From NCBI GenBank assembly GCA_037954665.1, contig JBBMOL010000018.1, positions 5,890,001 through 5,954,000 on the forward strand: a stretch of 64,000 bases of DNA, given 5' to 3'. Position 1 is the stretch's first letter; each line of letters starts with the position of its first letter. This DNA is from Laguncularia racemosa (Eukaryota; Streptophyta; Magnoliopsida; Myrtales; Combretaceae). The notes beneath the pieces are model-generated. The model worked only from the letters and a program-made list of their open reading frames with translations. It was not told the origin of the DNA and made no database searches. Shown in pieces: positions 10,578-22,948 of the stretch. The position numbers were made by a program, and so were the translations under genes.

Positions 10578-12959
10578 ATGTCCAGGAGGGAAGAGAAAAG
10601 TGAGGGGAAGAAACTGATGGAGCAGAAGGGAGTTCAAAGACAGAACAATCCCTATGCCAAACCTATATTGGGCAAATGTTTCCGATGCAACCAACCGGGT
10701 CATCGGTCAAACGAATGTCCAGCGAGGAAGAGCATCAACATCCTTGATAGGGAAGATGATGAGGAGATCTGTTGCGAGCCCGATGGAGAGGGAGAATATT
10801 ATGAGGAAGAAGAAGAAACAGCGGAACCAACATATGTAATTCGGCGCATGATGCTCACCCCGAAGCAAGAAGAGATCACGCAGAGACACCAGTTGTTTCG
10901 TACACGGTGTACTATCATGGGGAAGTTGTTTGAGCTAATAGTAGATAGTGGCAGTTGCGAGAACATCATAGGAAGGGAGGTTGTGAAACAACTGCAGCTG
11001 CCTATCGAGAAGCACCCGAATCCGTACACTATTGGCTGGATCAAGGCCGCCGAGAAAATTGAAGTTAAGGAGAGATGCAGGGTACCTTTCTCAATAGGGA
11101 AGTACCACGATGAAGCATTCTACGACATTATAGACATGGATGCTTGCCACATCTTGTTCAGGAGACCATGGCAATTTGACGTGGACGCGCAACATGCGGG
11201 CAAAGAAAATGTCTACAGGTTGGAGAAGGAGGGTGTGAAGTACACCTTGTTGCCGTTGAAGAGGGAGGGACGTGCTAAAGGAAAGAAGGTTGAGAGTCGT
11301 TCATTCTTAACTGTCACTCAATCTGAGAAGGAAGTGATGGAGAACTTAAGGGAATCGCGAGTGGTGCACGCCCTCATCATGAAAGGTGTGATCGAAGGAG
11401 GGGAGAAACTGGATGGAGAAGTGCCAGGGGCAGTGAAGGATCTTCTTGAGGAGTTTAAGGAAGTGATTCCAGACGACCTACTCGAGGGGCAACCCCCTCT
11501 GAGGGACATTCAACACCAGATAGACCTGGTGCCCGGGGCTAGTCTCCCAAACCTCCCGCATTACAGAATGAGTCCCAAGGAAGCCGGGATTCTACAGGAG
11601 AAGGTCCAAGAGCTCTTGGACAAAGGGTTCATCCGAGATAGCTTAAGCCCATGTGCGGTTCCAGCGTTGTTAACTCCCAAGAAAGATAGGAGCTGGAGGA
11701 TGTGTGTTGATAGCCGAGCTATCAACAAGATTACCATAGGGTATAAATTCCCTACACCCCGCATCGAGGATATGTTGGACTGTTTGAGTGGCGCTACTAT
11801 CTTCTCCAAGATAGACTTGCGGAGTGGATATCACCAGATTCGAATCCGTCCTAGAGATGAGTGGAAGACGGCGTTTAAGACCAAGGAGGGGTTGTATGAG
11901 TGGCTAGTGATGCCATTTGGGCTGAGTAACGCGCCAAGCACCTTCATGAGGGTAATGAATCAAGTATTGCAACCTTTCAATGGTCGTTTCCTTGGAGTGT
12001 ACTTTGACGATATTCTAATATTTAGTAAATCCGAGGAAGAACATTTGGAGCATCTAAAGTGTGTGTTATCTGCACTAAAGGTGAACAAGCTGTTCGCTAA
12101 TCTTAAAAAGTGTACGTTTATGTCAAGGCGACTGTTGTTCCTTGGGTTTGTGGTTAGTAGTGAAGGAGTGATGGTGGATGATGAGAAGGTGAAGGCGATT
12201 AGAGAATGGCCTGTTCCTAGAACTGTTACAAAATTGAGAAGTTTCCTTGGCCTATCTAGTTTCTACAGAAGATTCATTAGGCATTTTAGTACTGTTGCTG
12301 CCCCCCTGACTAAATGCTTGAAGAAGGGAAAGTTCCAATGGGGCGAAGAATCTGAATCGAGCTTCATAAACTTGAAACAGAGATTGTGCAGCGCTCCTGT
12401 ACTAGCGCTACCGAACTTTGAGAAATTGTTCGAGGTGGATTGCGATGCCAGTGGGGTTGGAGTTGGTGCAGTACTATCACAAGAGAGAAGGCCAATAGCC
12501 TTTTACAGTGAAAAATTGTGCGAAGCAAGGAGGACTTGGTCTACATATGATAAGGAGTTCTACGCCGTGGTGAGGGCCCTTAAAGTGTGGGAGCACTATT
12601 TGGTTGGGAAAAAGTTCATTTTGTATTCGGATTGTGGGGCTCTTAAACACTTGAGTGGTCAGACCCGAATTAGTAAGGACATGCACGCCAGATGGATTGA
12701 GTTCTTGCAGAGATTTCCTTTCAGGTTGATGCACAAGTCGGGTGTGCAAAACAAGGTCGCAGACGCCCTGAGTAGAAGAGCGAATGTCTTACTTACTTTG
12801 AGTGCGGACATTGTTGGGTTTGAGAAGCTAAGGGAATTGTATGAAAATGATAGCGACTTTAAGGACACTTGGATTAAGTGTACCAACAAGGAACCGTGTG
12901 ACGACTATCATATCCATGAGGGGTATTTGATGAAAGGGAATCAGCTTGTGCATTCCTGA
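10578..12959 (+). pseudogene. Element 1 pol: zinc knuckle, protease, RT, RNase H
   Basis: A 793-residue open stretch in the same frame as gag; the indicated ATG is internal to the polyprotein. In order: CCHC knuckle CFRCNQPGHRSNEC (residues 34-47); aspartic protease with LIVDSGSCENII (about 120); RT from about 320 to 530, with YHQIRI, MPFGLSNAPSTF and the catalytic YFDD at 12000-12011; RNase H from about 610, with FEVDCDASGVGVGAVLS and LSRRA at its end. RT and RNase H keep their key acidic residues. The frame ends at TGA 12957, where one extra base near 12945 throws it out of the integrase frame. Confidence 0.92.
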
Positions 12960-14136
12960 AACTTCCTTACGGGAAAAGCTTATCCGAGATCTGCATGGTG
13001 GAGGACTGGCGGGACATATGGGTAGAGATAAGACCCTAGTCGCAGTCACTGAAAGATACTTTTGGCCTCGGATAAGAAGAGATGTATATCGGATTGTGGA
13101 AAGGTGCTACATTTGCCAAGTGTCTAAGGGACAATCCCAAAACACGGGCCTATATACTCCTCTTCTCGTACCATCAAACATCTGGGAGGACCTATCGATG
13201 GATTTTATACTGGGTTTGCCTCGTACCCAACGAGGTGCTGACTCCGTGTTTGTTGTAGTTGACAGGTTTTCCAAGATGGCTCATTTCATTCCCTACAGGA
13301 AGACCGCAGATGCACGGGCTATTGCGTGGCTATTCTTCAAGGAAGTAGTGCGGTTGCATGGAGTACCAAAGTCCATTACTTCCAACAGGGATAGCAAATT
13401 CCTCAGTCATTTTTGGAGGACTCTTTGGTATATGTTTGATTCATCATTGAATTACAGCAGCACCGCTCATCCTCAAACCGATGGTCAGACCGAGGTAACA
13501 AACATGACCCTCGGAAACCTCATCAGAAGCATCTGCTGCGAGAAGCCGGGACAGTGGGATCAAGCATTGGCTCAGGCTGAATTCGCTTACAATAGTTCCG
13601 TCCACCGAACTATTGGGAGGTCACCATTCTCAGTGGTATACACCAAGGCACCACAACATGCGCTGGACTTGCTCAAATTACCCAAGGACATGGTGGGTGA
13701 TGTGGCGGCTAAACATATGGCGGAACAACATAAAGCCACTACTGAGGAAGTTAAACGAAAGATAGAGGAGTCCAATACACGATACAAAGGGGATGCAGAT
13801 AAGCATAGACGGAAGAAGCTCTTTACAGTGGGCGATCAGGTAATGGTTTACCTTCGAAAAGAGCGTTTCCCTGTAGGTAAATATGGGAAACTTCAACTCA
13901 AGAAGTACGGACCATATGAAGTTGTGCATAAGATAAACGACAATGCATATGTCGTACGACTCCCAGAAGATATGAATATCTCTAGCACTTTTAATGTAGC
14001 GGACTTATCACCTTTCCACTCCGATGATACGCCTTTATATCCTGACGAGAACTGGGGGTCGAGTTCTCCATTGGTGGGAGAGAATGATGGAGATACAAGA
14101 GACACGGGACACACGGCTTGTCACACGGCCGTGTAG
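12946..14136 (+). pseudogene. Element 1 integrase, catalytic Asp changed
   Basis: Continues the polyprotein after a +1 frameshift. It has an HHCC zinc domain (HGGGLAGHMGRDKT ... CYICQ), then the DDE core: first Asp in MDFILGLP, second site reads SNRDSKF where SDRD is normal (AAC at 13384-13386, Asp to Asn), Glu in DGQTEV (13492-13494). The GPY/F tail KKYGPYEVVHKINDNAYVV is followed by STFNVADLSPF. I see no chromodomain. The frame passes the polypurine tract and ends at a stop 52 bases inside the 3' LTR. The frameshift and the Asp-to-Asn change should abolish integration by this copy. Confidence 0.9.
14073..14084 (+). other. Element 1 polypurine tract
   Basis: GGTGGGAGAGAA immediately upstream of the 3' LTR, the primer for plus-strand DNA synthesis. 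An identical tract sits at 28816-28827 in element 2. Confidence 0.85.
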
Positions 14137-14692
14137 TGATTGGAAGGAACTCATAGAAGCATACACGGCCTCTACATACGGGCTGAAGCATGGCCGTGTA
14201 TTCGGCCAGAATATTCCACAGAGACATACACGGTTTCCATACACGGCCGTGTATTCGATCAGGGTATCCCATAGAAGCATGCACGGCTTCCATACACGGC
14301 CAGGACATGGCCGTGTATTCGGTCAGGAACATTCACAGAATCATACACGGCTTAGAGACACGGTCGTGTATTCGACCGTGTACTATGCTCGTCGCATGTC
14401 CAGAAACATACACGGCCGTGTATACGATAGGTTATAGACGTGTATTTTATTATTTCTTTCCACGTGTACGCTTAGATTTTCCCCTTTTAGATATTTTACG
14501 GGGAAGTATAAATACTCTTTTGTCAGATAGGCTAGGGTTACGTCTTATTATTGTTTTTCAAATACATCTCGTGAGAGAATTTCACCATTTTCCGGGTTGT
14601 GCGCAACCAGATTTGCATCAAAGAGTGTTTCTTTGTTGTGTGAAACCAATCCACATTCGGGTTTGTTTCGTTTCGCTTTCCGCGCTGCGTCA
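14085..14692 (+). repeat. Element 1 3' LTR
   Basis: 608 bp, TG...CA, followed at once by the GATGT target duplication. It has one fewer 13-bp palindromic unit than the 5' LTR. The TATA box is at 14507-14514. Short ORFs through the U3 repeats are artefacts of the repeat period. Confidence 0.95.
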
Positions 14693-14697
14693 GATGT

Positions 14698-15189
14698 TTC
14701 TGAGCACACGAATAAATTGGTCATTCCGTTTCTAATTTCACTTTTTTTTAATCATTCTAACATGCCAAACATGATATATATACTAATTACTTGTTAAAGT
14801 AAGAAGCAAGCAAAAACCTCTCAAGCACACCATTGCCTCCCTTATTTAACGAGTATCTGCACATAATAGCAAAACAAGTAACTTAAATGAAAAAATATTA
14901 ATTTACTAAAAATTGGTAGATTTATTGTATACTTTATTTAAGTAAAGTATGAAAATCATCTATCAGAATACTAACAAAAGTATTTACCTCAATTAATTTG
15001 AAGGTTAACTTCTTTTTCACTGCTTAAGTAGAAAAGCACAATTGATACAAAATTTTATCATCCTATTGATTGATACCACCAAATCATTATTAAAAAAGAA
15101 AAAAAAAAGAAAAAGGAAAAAGAAAAAGAAAGAACTATATAGAAGTACCACAAAAGGTATAAATAACAAGAAAAAATAATAATAATAAC
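14698..15189. other. Intergenic, no gene seen
   Basis: AT-rich spacer with a purine-rich low-complexity stretch (about 15090-15190). The minus-strand ORF here is poly-pyrimidine translation and is not supported. Confidence 0.5.
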
Positions 15190-15770
15190 ATGAGTCAAGA
15201 GAAATAATGAATGGTCCAATAAGCAACATGAGCATTTCCTTTGAACTCAAATAGGCAAGATGAGCATTTCACATCCAACTCATCAGCATTATAGAGAACA
15301 TTATGTATAACTCTTTTATTCAACCTACCATCCTTCACTTTTAAAACATCTATCATTGCCAATACAGAGATTATACCTCACCTCTTTGAGTGGTAGACAT
15401 CCCAGCCCAAAATGATTTTTTAACAAATGCAGGGACCTATCAATGACGATCTAAGTACAAAGAGTTCAACCAGGTGTTGTTTTCAAGATTGCACTTTTGA
15501 ATCATTCTAGACCAATTGCTTTCAAATTCACTTGGCTCTAAAGATTCATGTATAATACATTTTAGGCGCTTCTTAATCTTCTTGTATTGAGCCAAACCAT
15601 GTAGTTTTTCTGGAATCTTCTTCACAATATGCCAAAGACAAAGGTGGTAATTGAAATGCGACTGCAGCTTGAATTACTTTACATTGGTCCATAATTATTC
15701 GTTTTGGTAGACGACCATTCATGCAAATTAGCTAAGACTTAAATAACACAATCACCTACGCATCAAAGGC
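15190..15770 (-). pseudogene. FAR1/FHY3-like (MULE transposase-derived) pseudogene
   Basis: On the minus strand a frame near 15700 reads MNGRLPKRIIMDQCKVIQAAVA, then after a frameshift KKIPEKLHGLAQYKKIKK, FESNWSRMIQKCNLENNTW and FWAGMSTTQRG, then LFEFKG near a would-be SWIM zinc finger. This order is that of FAR1/FHY3 proteins, domesticated Mutator-like transposases that act as light-signalling transcription factors in plants. The conserved RHRWVP motif is replaced by two consecutive stops (TGA TAG near 15440), the upstream part is frameshifted, and the SWIM cysteines are incomplete. No N-terminal zinc domain or terminal inverted repeats were found. It is a fragment, either of a host FAR1 gene or of a MULE. 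Confidence 0.75.
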
Positions 15771-18700
15771 CAGTTTAGAGGATTGAACTAACCCCTATTT
15801 TCCATTGGCTTAAAAAAATAATGATAATAATAGTAATAAACAAAATAAATTTTGTAAACGAGCGTACCATGATACTTATAATACTTAATAGGAGAGGAAA
15901 TTTTATTTATTTATTTTTTAACTTCATAATAGGATAAAATAATAAATTTCTTACCTTTTCATTACACGGTGAAGAATATTAAAACTCATTGTTTCACTAT
16001 ATACAATGTATTAAAGGTTAAAGATTTTGAAATAGAAATGAGGACTTGAATACCTGAAGTCAAAATAATAAAAACAAAGAATATTAAAAACACAATGCAT
16101 TGCAATATATAATGCAATAAAGATTAAAACTTTTAAAATGAAGATAGTAACTTGAATGCGTGGGATGCAAAGAGGGAGAAATAGTGAAACTCAAAATATT
16201 TATTTGAGAGTGGAGAAGAGGGAGAGTATGAAGATCTTTACAGCTAGTGGTATGTATGCTGGTTTCTAAAAGAAAAGAAAAAAAAAGAAAAAAAAAAGGT
16301 AGGAAAGCATACTCCTTGGTTTTGTTCATCTTTCACATGATAATAACATAATTTTTTTTTTCTTTTGCTCCTCTTTATTTTTTGGTCTTGAGTTTCTCAG
16401 CATCCTAAAAACTGCCAATTTCTATGGCTGATAGAGAGGAGTGATTCAAAATGCTTTCTTCTCCTCTTTTTTTTTTTTTTTTTTTTTTCTTGAGATCTAT
16501 AAGCTGAATAGATGTTGGATTTTTTTATTTTTATTTTTTTTTTAGTGGGAAGAGAAACGAAGAGAAAAATGCGGTTTATATCTAAGTTACAAACTTAAAA
16601 GTCAAGACCATCAACCTGGAAAAAGGAGATAGAAAAATGGGTGAAATCCAAATTTGACTCATGTTATATGCAATTTTTAGTTAGTATATATTTTAAATGA
16701 TTCAGTGAATTAAACATGTTTAATGTTCCATCAAATGATTAATACTTTTAGGGCAATTTGGTCAAACAGTAAAAACACACCAAAAAGCCCTCTTGTGCTA
16801 TATTATTCTATTTTGTTTTTTTTATGAACTACTATTACAATTCAATATTTTCTTTTACCTACAAACAAAAACAAACAGTCCAAATGACCATTAAAACATT
16901 TTAGTTTCAATCCCATAATGGAATTCAAACCGTTCCGCAACTATATCAGTTGGTGAATTTATGAGTTATGACACCAGTAGCAACTTGATCAGCGCATTAT
17001 TTGCTTCAAGAAAAGTCCTCGACAAGAAGGTTGTGCACGTTTTGGCGGAGAAAAAAGGGAAAAAAAAGGGGAGAAGAAAAAGGGTGGATTGTTGCAAATA
17101 CACATTTGAAGCTATTGACTAAAATGTATTTGAACTTTATTATTATTATTATTATCATTATTATTATTATTATTATTATAGGAGATGGAAGATCTAAACC
17201 TAATTTATCCAATAAAAAAATCAATGTTTACACAAATAAACTATAAGAGTCTTGTCAAGTGTATTAATCCATTGAAGTTGAAAAACATACTTTTACATTT
17301 TTATGAATTTTAAAAAATATACACATATTTTAATATTGTCATTGAAATCTTAAAACTTTTCAAGACTATAAATAGCAACATTTAGATATATATATATACT
17401 TTCAAAAGTTTCAACTTTAAGAGTTGTGACTTACCTGTACTCAACATTTTTATGTGGATTACTTAATTAGTGGTGAGTATGCACGGATGAGATATTTACA
17501 TATTTGTTAGTTTTCTAAATACAGACAAAATTTGTTGTTGTTTGTTATATAATTTCAAGTTTCAAACTTTTATATGTAATTGATAAAGCTTTAGTTTATG
17601 AAGTTGCATTGTTGGCCCAATCTATCCACCTTGTATATAATGTTGCTAGTTCTTTTCAACTCGTTAATCTTTTAACATATATTATTGCGCTTTGAAAATC
17701 ATGAGAAGAAGCTTAGTTTGCATTGACCGGTGGTTATCCAACCAAAATTTGACACTAAATATATGTTAGCAATTCACTCTTAATTTTTCCAAGCCCATTA
17801 ACTAATCCTAAGTTTTCAACATATGCTTGCATTAAGACTAGCCCTAACTTTGCCAAACTCTCTGAATACAATTATAAAAGCTCTCTTATTTTCTCTCTCT
17901 TGATCTTCACTTGCGCAGCCTATGAGGCAATTTCTGAAACCCTAATTTCTCTCTCTTGTATCCGTGTTTTTTTATCAATGTACTTATGCTTGTTTAAGTT
18001 TTAGTAAAGGGTTTTCTAAATAAAGTGTTTAATTGAAAATTTTAAATATGACCAAGCAATTATTTGCAAGAACTTATCATTTATTTCTAAAAAAGAATCT
18101 TTACTATTTCTTAGATTTTTTTTTTCAATTCTTAGGCCTACTCCAAAAGATGCATATGTAGCTACTATTCCAAATCAAATTGGTATAGTTAATTTCATTT
18201 TATAAAAAAAAATAGTGGATTTAGTTTGTTTTATTTTATTTATTTTTTTATTTTTTAAATTTCTTCATGTTTACATTTATAAAAAGCACTAATTTATTTT
18301 CTTTATGAATTATGAAAACCACAACTTTCTAATCATTTACTATTATAATTTTTTGTTTTTCTCAATGAAGAATAAATAACAGAGCAAAATAAGAATAAGT
18401 TGAAATGCAAAGAAATCAAGTAAACCAAGTCGGTAGGTTGGACCTCAAACTCAAGGTTGAGTTCCAATTAGTTTCGCATTTGGATTAAAAGAAATATGTA
18501 GGATTGGGTTGTGACTTCCTTGAGACACTTCGATGGTTATTGGAGTTGCTAAGAGTGTCGACCATACTAATGATTTCAAAGACCTAAGCTCGATCAAATT
18601 GGTTATGTGGATTGAAGAGGAATTTGAATGAATTCTTACTAAAATTTGGTCTTTTAGTGATCAAAAGATGGATTTAGGACACAATGGCATCTAGAATTTG

Positions 18701-21375
18701 CCTCACTTTTTGCTAGGAGTCAGAATGTTTTTAGAAAGAGAGTGGCTAGGGTTTCCACCAAAGTTTTAAAGAGAAAACCATTATTTAAACTAAATTAAGT
18801 TTTTGTGATTGTGATTCTTCATGGTTTTGAGTTTAGTGAAAGATTCTACTTATAATTGTGGCTATGGATTGCTTGATAAGGTTAAAATCGATCATGGATA
18901 AAGCTCGATGAAAATGTGAATGCTATCTCATTTTTCAATTCACTTTCAAATGTAATCTAATGGTTTTCGCTGTAAATCACATGGATTGATTGATTGTGGT
19001 TGTTGATTAGCATGGAGAAGGATTAAAGACCATTAAGTCATGCAAAAACAAACTAGAATGGATTAACCAAGATAAGGCTTAGCAAAAAAGGGGATTAAAG
19101 GTTGAAGAAGAAGACACACACCACTTAGTTTGACGGGCTTGGCACATGCACTTGCTTGCCTTTCATGTAATTCAAGTTTGGGTCTCTCCTTTACAAAATC
19201 CTTAAATTAACCACTTAGCTAGTGACATTTTTTTGTCATGATAGCTGCAAATCTCATTGGAATTTAAAATTGACCTAAGCCAATTTTAGGCCCCAAATCA
19301 GCTTTAGCCTAATAGTTCATGGAAAATTGGTTCTGCATCTTGGGTAACAAATGAGTATAGTAAACATATATAAAAATAAATTCTCAAAGTCGAATCAATC
19401 TAACAAAATTTTTAGCTTCAATTCGTTAATTGTTTCACTTGTACGAAAATTGATTTTTGCATAAAATAATTAATTTAAATCCAAATGATGCAACATTTTA
19501 AGCCATATTTCTCTCAGATTGATATCGTGTTTATACTATTAAGAATGAGTATGCCAAACCAAACCCGCAAAAATTAATTTTAATAAAAATGAATGTTCAG
19601 ACTTAGAACAAACTATTCTAAAAGTAAGGAGAAAAATGGGGTTTCGATAATAATAAAAAGATTTGGACAGGCGCTCGATTGCGTCCTGACGATTCTATGT
19701 TTTCTAAGTAATCATATACGATAGCAAAAGAGCCAAGCTAATCTCAAATAAGTCCAAACTTATCGCTACCTAAGCAAGGACTAGTACAAAGGTCAAAGGA
19801 GTACATAATGCCCATAATAATATAGATCGGACGAACTGGAAAAACAATAGCCGTTGGATTTTCCTGCACAGCATGAAATGAAGCATGTGAGAGGAGCAAT
19901 GGCAAAATTTGGTAGAAGTGTTCATAAATACAACTCGTTATGCAGTCATTGAGGGAATAATTGAGCTTGTACATATGTGCATTAACATCTTATTCACATC
20001 TACATTAATTTTCTTGTATTCTTATAAACTACATTTGTAGTTTATTGTGAGTGATCGCTTGTGTATTCTGTTTTCTAGAGCTAAAACTTATTATCAACAA
20101 GTGGTGTAGAATCCTGGTGTTGGAGACCTTATATATGTGATTATGAAGATTAAGGAGTGGTCTCAACTCTTGCTCTTCATTTTACTACAATTCTTTTTGT
20201 TGATTATTGTGTTATTCCTTATTCATTATTTCATTTAGTATTTAAATTGCTTGAACATTGGCTTTCTAATGGGATTGGCCACCTTCAATTCCTCTACTCC
20301 CAATATTGTAATAGTAGTTGGCCAAAGAAAATAGAAATTTGCTTGAAAATTAATAGGCTTTCATGAATGTCAATAAAACCCAATTTACCCACCTTTTTTA
20401 TTCCTATTCTAGATATATATTTATATATTTTTGTTCCATAATTAAATCTAAAAGCTATCAGTTAAAAGAGAATGTTACTAATACAAAGAGGAAATAAATC
20501 CTATACGGTTGCCCCATCATGTGGCCATGATCTCTCCGATTTCCTTCCAAGTTTTTTTTTTTTTCTTTCTCATTTTCGGTTCTATAATTATGACTTTTAT
20601 TTAGTAGTTAAAAATAATTAATTGCATAAAATATATTTGAGCTTTTGCACTTTTTCACTTTGCATGCTTGTATTTTTTTTTTTTAAGTATATAATTCAAG
20701 TTTACAATTTTTTTCACCTTGCACATCCATGGTATTTCTTTTTTTTTTAATTATATGATTTGATTTTTGATATTATTTCGCTTAACACATTAGTGTTATA
20801 TGCTTAATAATTTTGATTTAATTACACTTTAAATAATTGAAATAAAAAGGTGAGAAAAGTGTGAAAATTTAGGATATGTAACTTTAAAAAGAAATGAAAT
20901 ACCTTAGGTAATGTAGGGTGAAAAAGCATGAAAAGTCACATATATTTTTACAATTAACCCTTAAGAAAATTGATTAAAGTTAAATTGAAAAATTGATAAA
21001 GTTTATTTGCCTTTGTGGAATTAATGAAATTCTCAAATGCATAGAGAAAACTATATTACCAAAAAGAAAAAAAAACTTATGCAAATAGAATATTGTAGAA
21101 GGCAACTACAATGGTGAAATTCGAAAGAATGTTGCTTCACTTTGTCAATAGTTTTATTTAAGCAAAACACAAATTCCAATAATTATAGGAAAAGAACAAT
21201 GTTATATAAAGCAAATAAGAGAATTTCAAGAAAATAATGATTTTTTTTAAATAATCACGAAATAAGATACTCAGCAAACTTATTCCGATATAAATGATGA
21301 AGGTGTGAGCTCAGTAGGTGTCTTTAGTTAAAGTAGAATTTTCCTAATTGAAGGTACATATTAAGAATTTTAGTA
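15771..21375. other. Noncoding, repeat-derived; no gene seen
   Basis: About 5.6 kb of AT-rich DNA. Bases 15766-15990 resemble 25141-25330, so they belong to a dispersed repeat, probably an old LTR. A (TTA)n microsatellite lies at 17138-17180 and poly-T tracts at 16450-16540. Around 17870-17990 a TATA-like ATAAAAG is followed by pyrimidine-rich AACCCTAATTTCTC-type sequence that resembles a plant 5' leader, but no coding frame follows. Near 20095-20120 a sequence like a decayed LTR end and primer site is visible. Confidence 0.45.
17138..17180. repeat. (TTA)n microsatellite
   Basis: About fourteen TTA units with one interruption. The poly-Ile frames called on both strands arise from this repeat. 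Confidence 0.9.
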
Positions 21376-21626
21376 TGCATCACCAAAAAAAATAATAATA
21401 AATTTTAAATTAATTTTTATAATTTTTAAATTTATGAAAATTTTATAATTCTTTTCACAAAATCTATTTATGATTTTCTTTACATGATTTTTTACAAAAA
21501 AAAAATCAATAATATTTTTTTTAATTTAAAAGTTTAAATAAAAATAACAAAAATATAATTTTCATAAATTTTAAAATTATAAAAATTGATTTAAAAATTA
21601 TTAGAAAAAATTGGTGATAGATACTG
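21376..21626. repeat. Foldback inverted repeat
   Basis: Two AT-rich arms of roughly 70-80 bases (21376-21453 and 21554-21626) are reverse complements with few mismatches. They start at GCATCACCAA on the left and end at TTGGTGATAG on the right, around a loop of about 100 bases. The layout fits a foldback transposon or MITE. Flanking bases show no clear target duplication. Confidence 0.6.
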
Positions 21627-21893
21627 AAGGCATGCATCCAAAATATGTCTTTGGTATGTAGTATTGAAGACACATTCTAAATACATGCCTTTAGTTGAAA
21701 AATTTTTGCCTAAACTAAAGGCATATTTCGGATCTGTACCTTTACCACCTATTTGGGAAATAAGTTTATCGGATATCATATTTCGTAATTATTTTTTCAA
21801 AAAGAAAAACCATTATTTTAATGAATTTCTCAAGCATAAAAAAAAAAAATGTGCCATATACATATTATCTATAATATGTCTCAGCATAAAAAA

Positions 21894-22948
21894 TTAGTAA
21901 TTAGTTTTTTTGGGAAAGATAGCGTCATATGCCTGAATTGCAGTTAATAAGAGCCCAGCAAAGACCACCAATGCAGATATGGAGGACCAGCGACTGCTAA
22001 AATAATATTTCTTCCAGAATTCAGCCCATGTCCGGTGGCATTTATTCTTGTAATATTTGTTCACCTCGTGAAACACGTCTGCCAAGGATGATTTTTGGAT
22101 GTCAACTGGACTTCCTCCAGCCAGATTATTGAAGAAATTCTGTGTCATCGTCTACATCAGCCTCTTTGTTGATGTAGTATTTCATGAAGGTAACATATGT
22201 AGAGAAGTGAATAGTGGTTTCAACACCAATCGCCTCAAATGCAACACAATTAGCTAAGAAAGAGGAAACGAAGTCATCCAGAATTAAGGGTGGGATTTTG
22301 GGGCATCCCTTTCTGCCGTCGAATCCAATGTCAGTGAAGTTATTGCCACGTAATATTCGCTTAATGCTGATTCCACCAAGACGAAGCTTCGAGGCTGAGG
22401 GAATCCTAGGAATCGATGTATCACTCCAATCTAGCACCCACCGAACTTGTTCCATTGGAGAATGTTGCATCACGCTCAGTCGAAGTAAGTCAAGCAAGTG
22501 CTTCACCTTACCATGGCAATGCGTCTTCAAACTTTCGAATCGTAAGACCTTGGGCGATGCATAGTTGAAGAAATTTAAAGCAAGCTCAATTAAGGCATGG
22601 TCACCATCTACGCAGGTCTTAGACTTGTCGAAGAGAAGTTCAAGAACAAAGAAAGGTATTTGATTCTCGAGCAGCATAAGATCTCGATGAACAAAAGAGA
22701 ACAACTGTGCCATATTGTTTAAGATAGGATCGTTCTTGCTCTCCGGAACAAGGCCTTTCACTATACGGAACATCTCAATAAGAAAGCACCCGTCAGTGAC
22801 AATCGTCTTAACAGAATCATCCGGCAAGTCAACTAACCGTAGACTGTAGCCGTCGTAGCAACTTTTGATCTCATCCGATCTCGCCTTTACGGCTTCCAAA
22901 TAATCTTTGGCAGGAATACGTGAACGCTTAACCAGCAATTCGAAGTAC
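21894..22948 (-). pseudogene. DUF247 protein gene, truncated and frameshifted
   Basis: The minus strand encodes the middle and C-terminal part of a plant DUF247 protein. The first frame (to 22126) carries SLRLVDLPDDSVKTIVTDGCFLIEMF-type text, LLENQIPFFVLELLFD and IPPLILDDFVSSFLANCVAFE. The second (22148-21894) carries the C-terminal NNLAGGSPVDIQKSSLADVF and a hydrophobic segment ISALVVFAGLLLTAIQAY, the usual single C-terminal membrane helix. One base is gained or lost near 22140, splitting the two. The N-terminal part of the family (about the first 100 residues, including the VS-I-GP-H motif) is absent from the next kilobase upstream. At 22948 a CAG acceptor precedes the codon for the YFELL motif, so an upstream exon may once have existed. 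DUF247 function is mostly unknown; some grass members act in self-incompatibility. Confidence 0.8.

Larger units (their letters stand above)
8850..14692 (+). mobile_element. Element 1: full-length Ty3/gypsy retrotransposon
   Basis: Complete structure: LTR 8850-9470, primer site, gag-pol, polypurine tract, LTR 14085-14692, flanked by the 5-bp duplication GATGT (8845-8849 and 14693-14697). LTRs begin TGATGG and end GTCA. By eye the LTR copies differ at about 17 sites plus one 13-bp unit in 608 bp (about 3%), nearly all transitions; under a generic plant rate that is of the order of 1 million years. Domain order PR-RT-RH-IN identifies Ty3/gypsy. The TGATG start and a polyprotein frame that runs into the 3' LTR recall the CRM lineage of chromoviruses, but the lineage is an inference. 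Now defective: four in-frame stops, one frameshift and a mutated integrase residue. Confidence 0.95.

Noticed and set aside
14024..14735. ORFs of 113-181 aa over the 3' LTR
   Set aside because: Same LTR repeat artefact; the only real coding part is the integrase frame ending at 14136.
15017..15250. 77-aa minus-strand ORF
   Set aside because: Translation of a purine/pyrimidine low-complexity tract.
17870..17995. Possible promoter and 5' leader of a gene
   Set aside because: TATA-like box and pyrimidine-rich leader are suggestive, but no coding frame follows.
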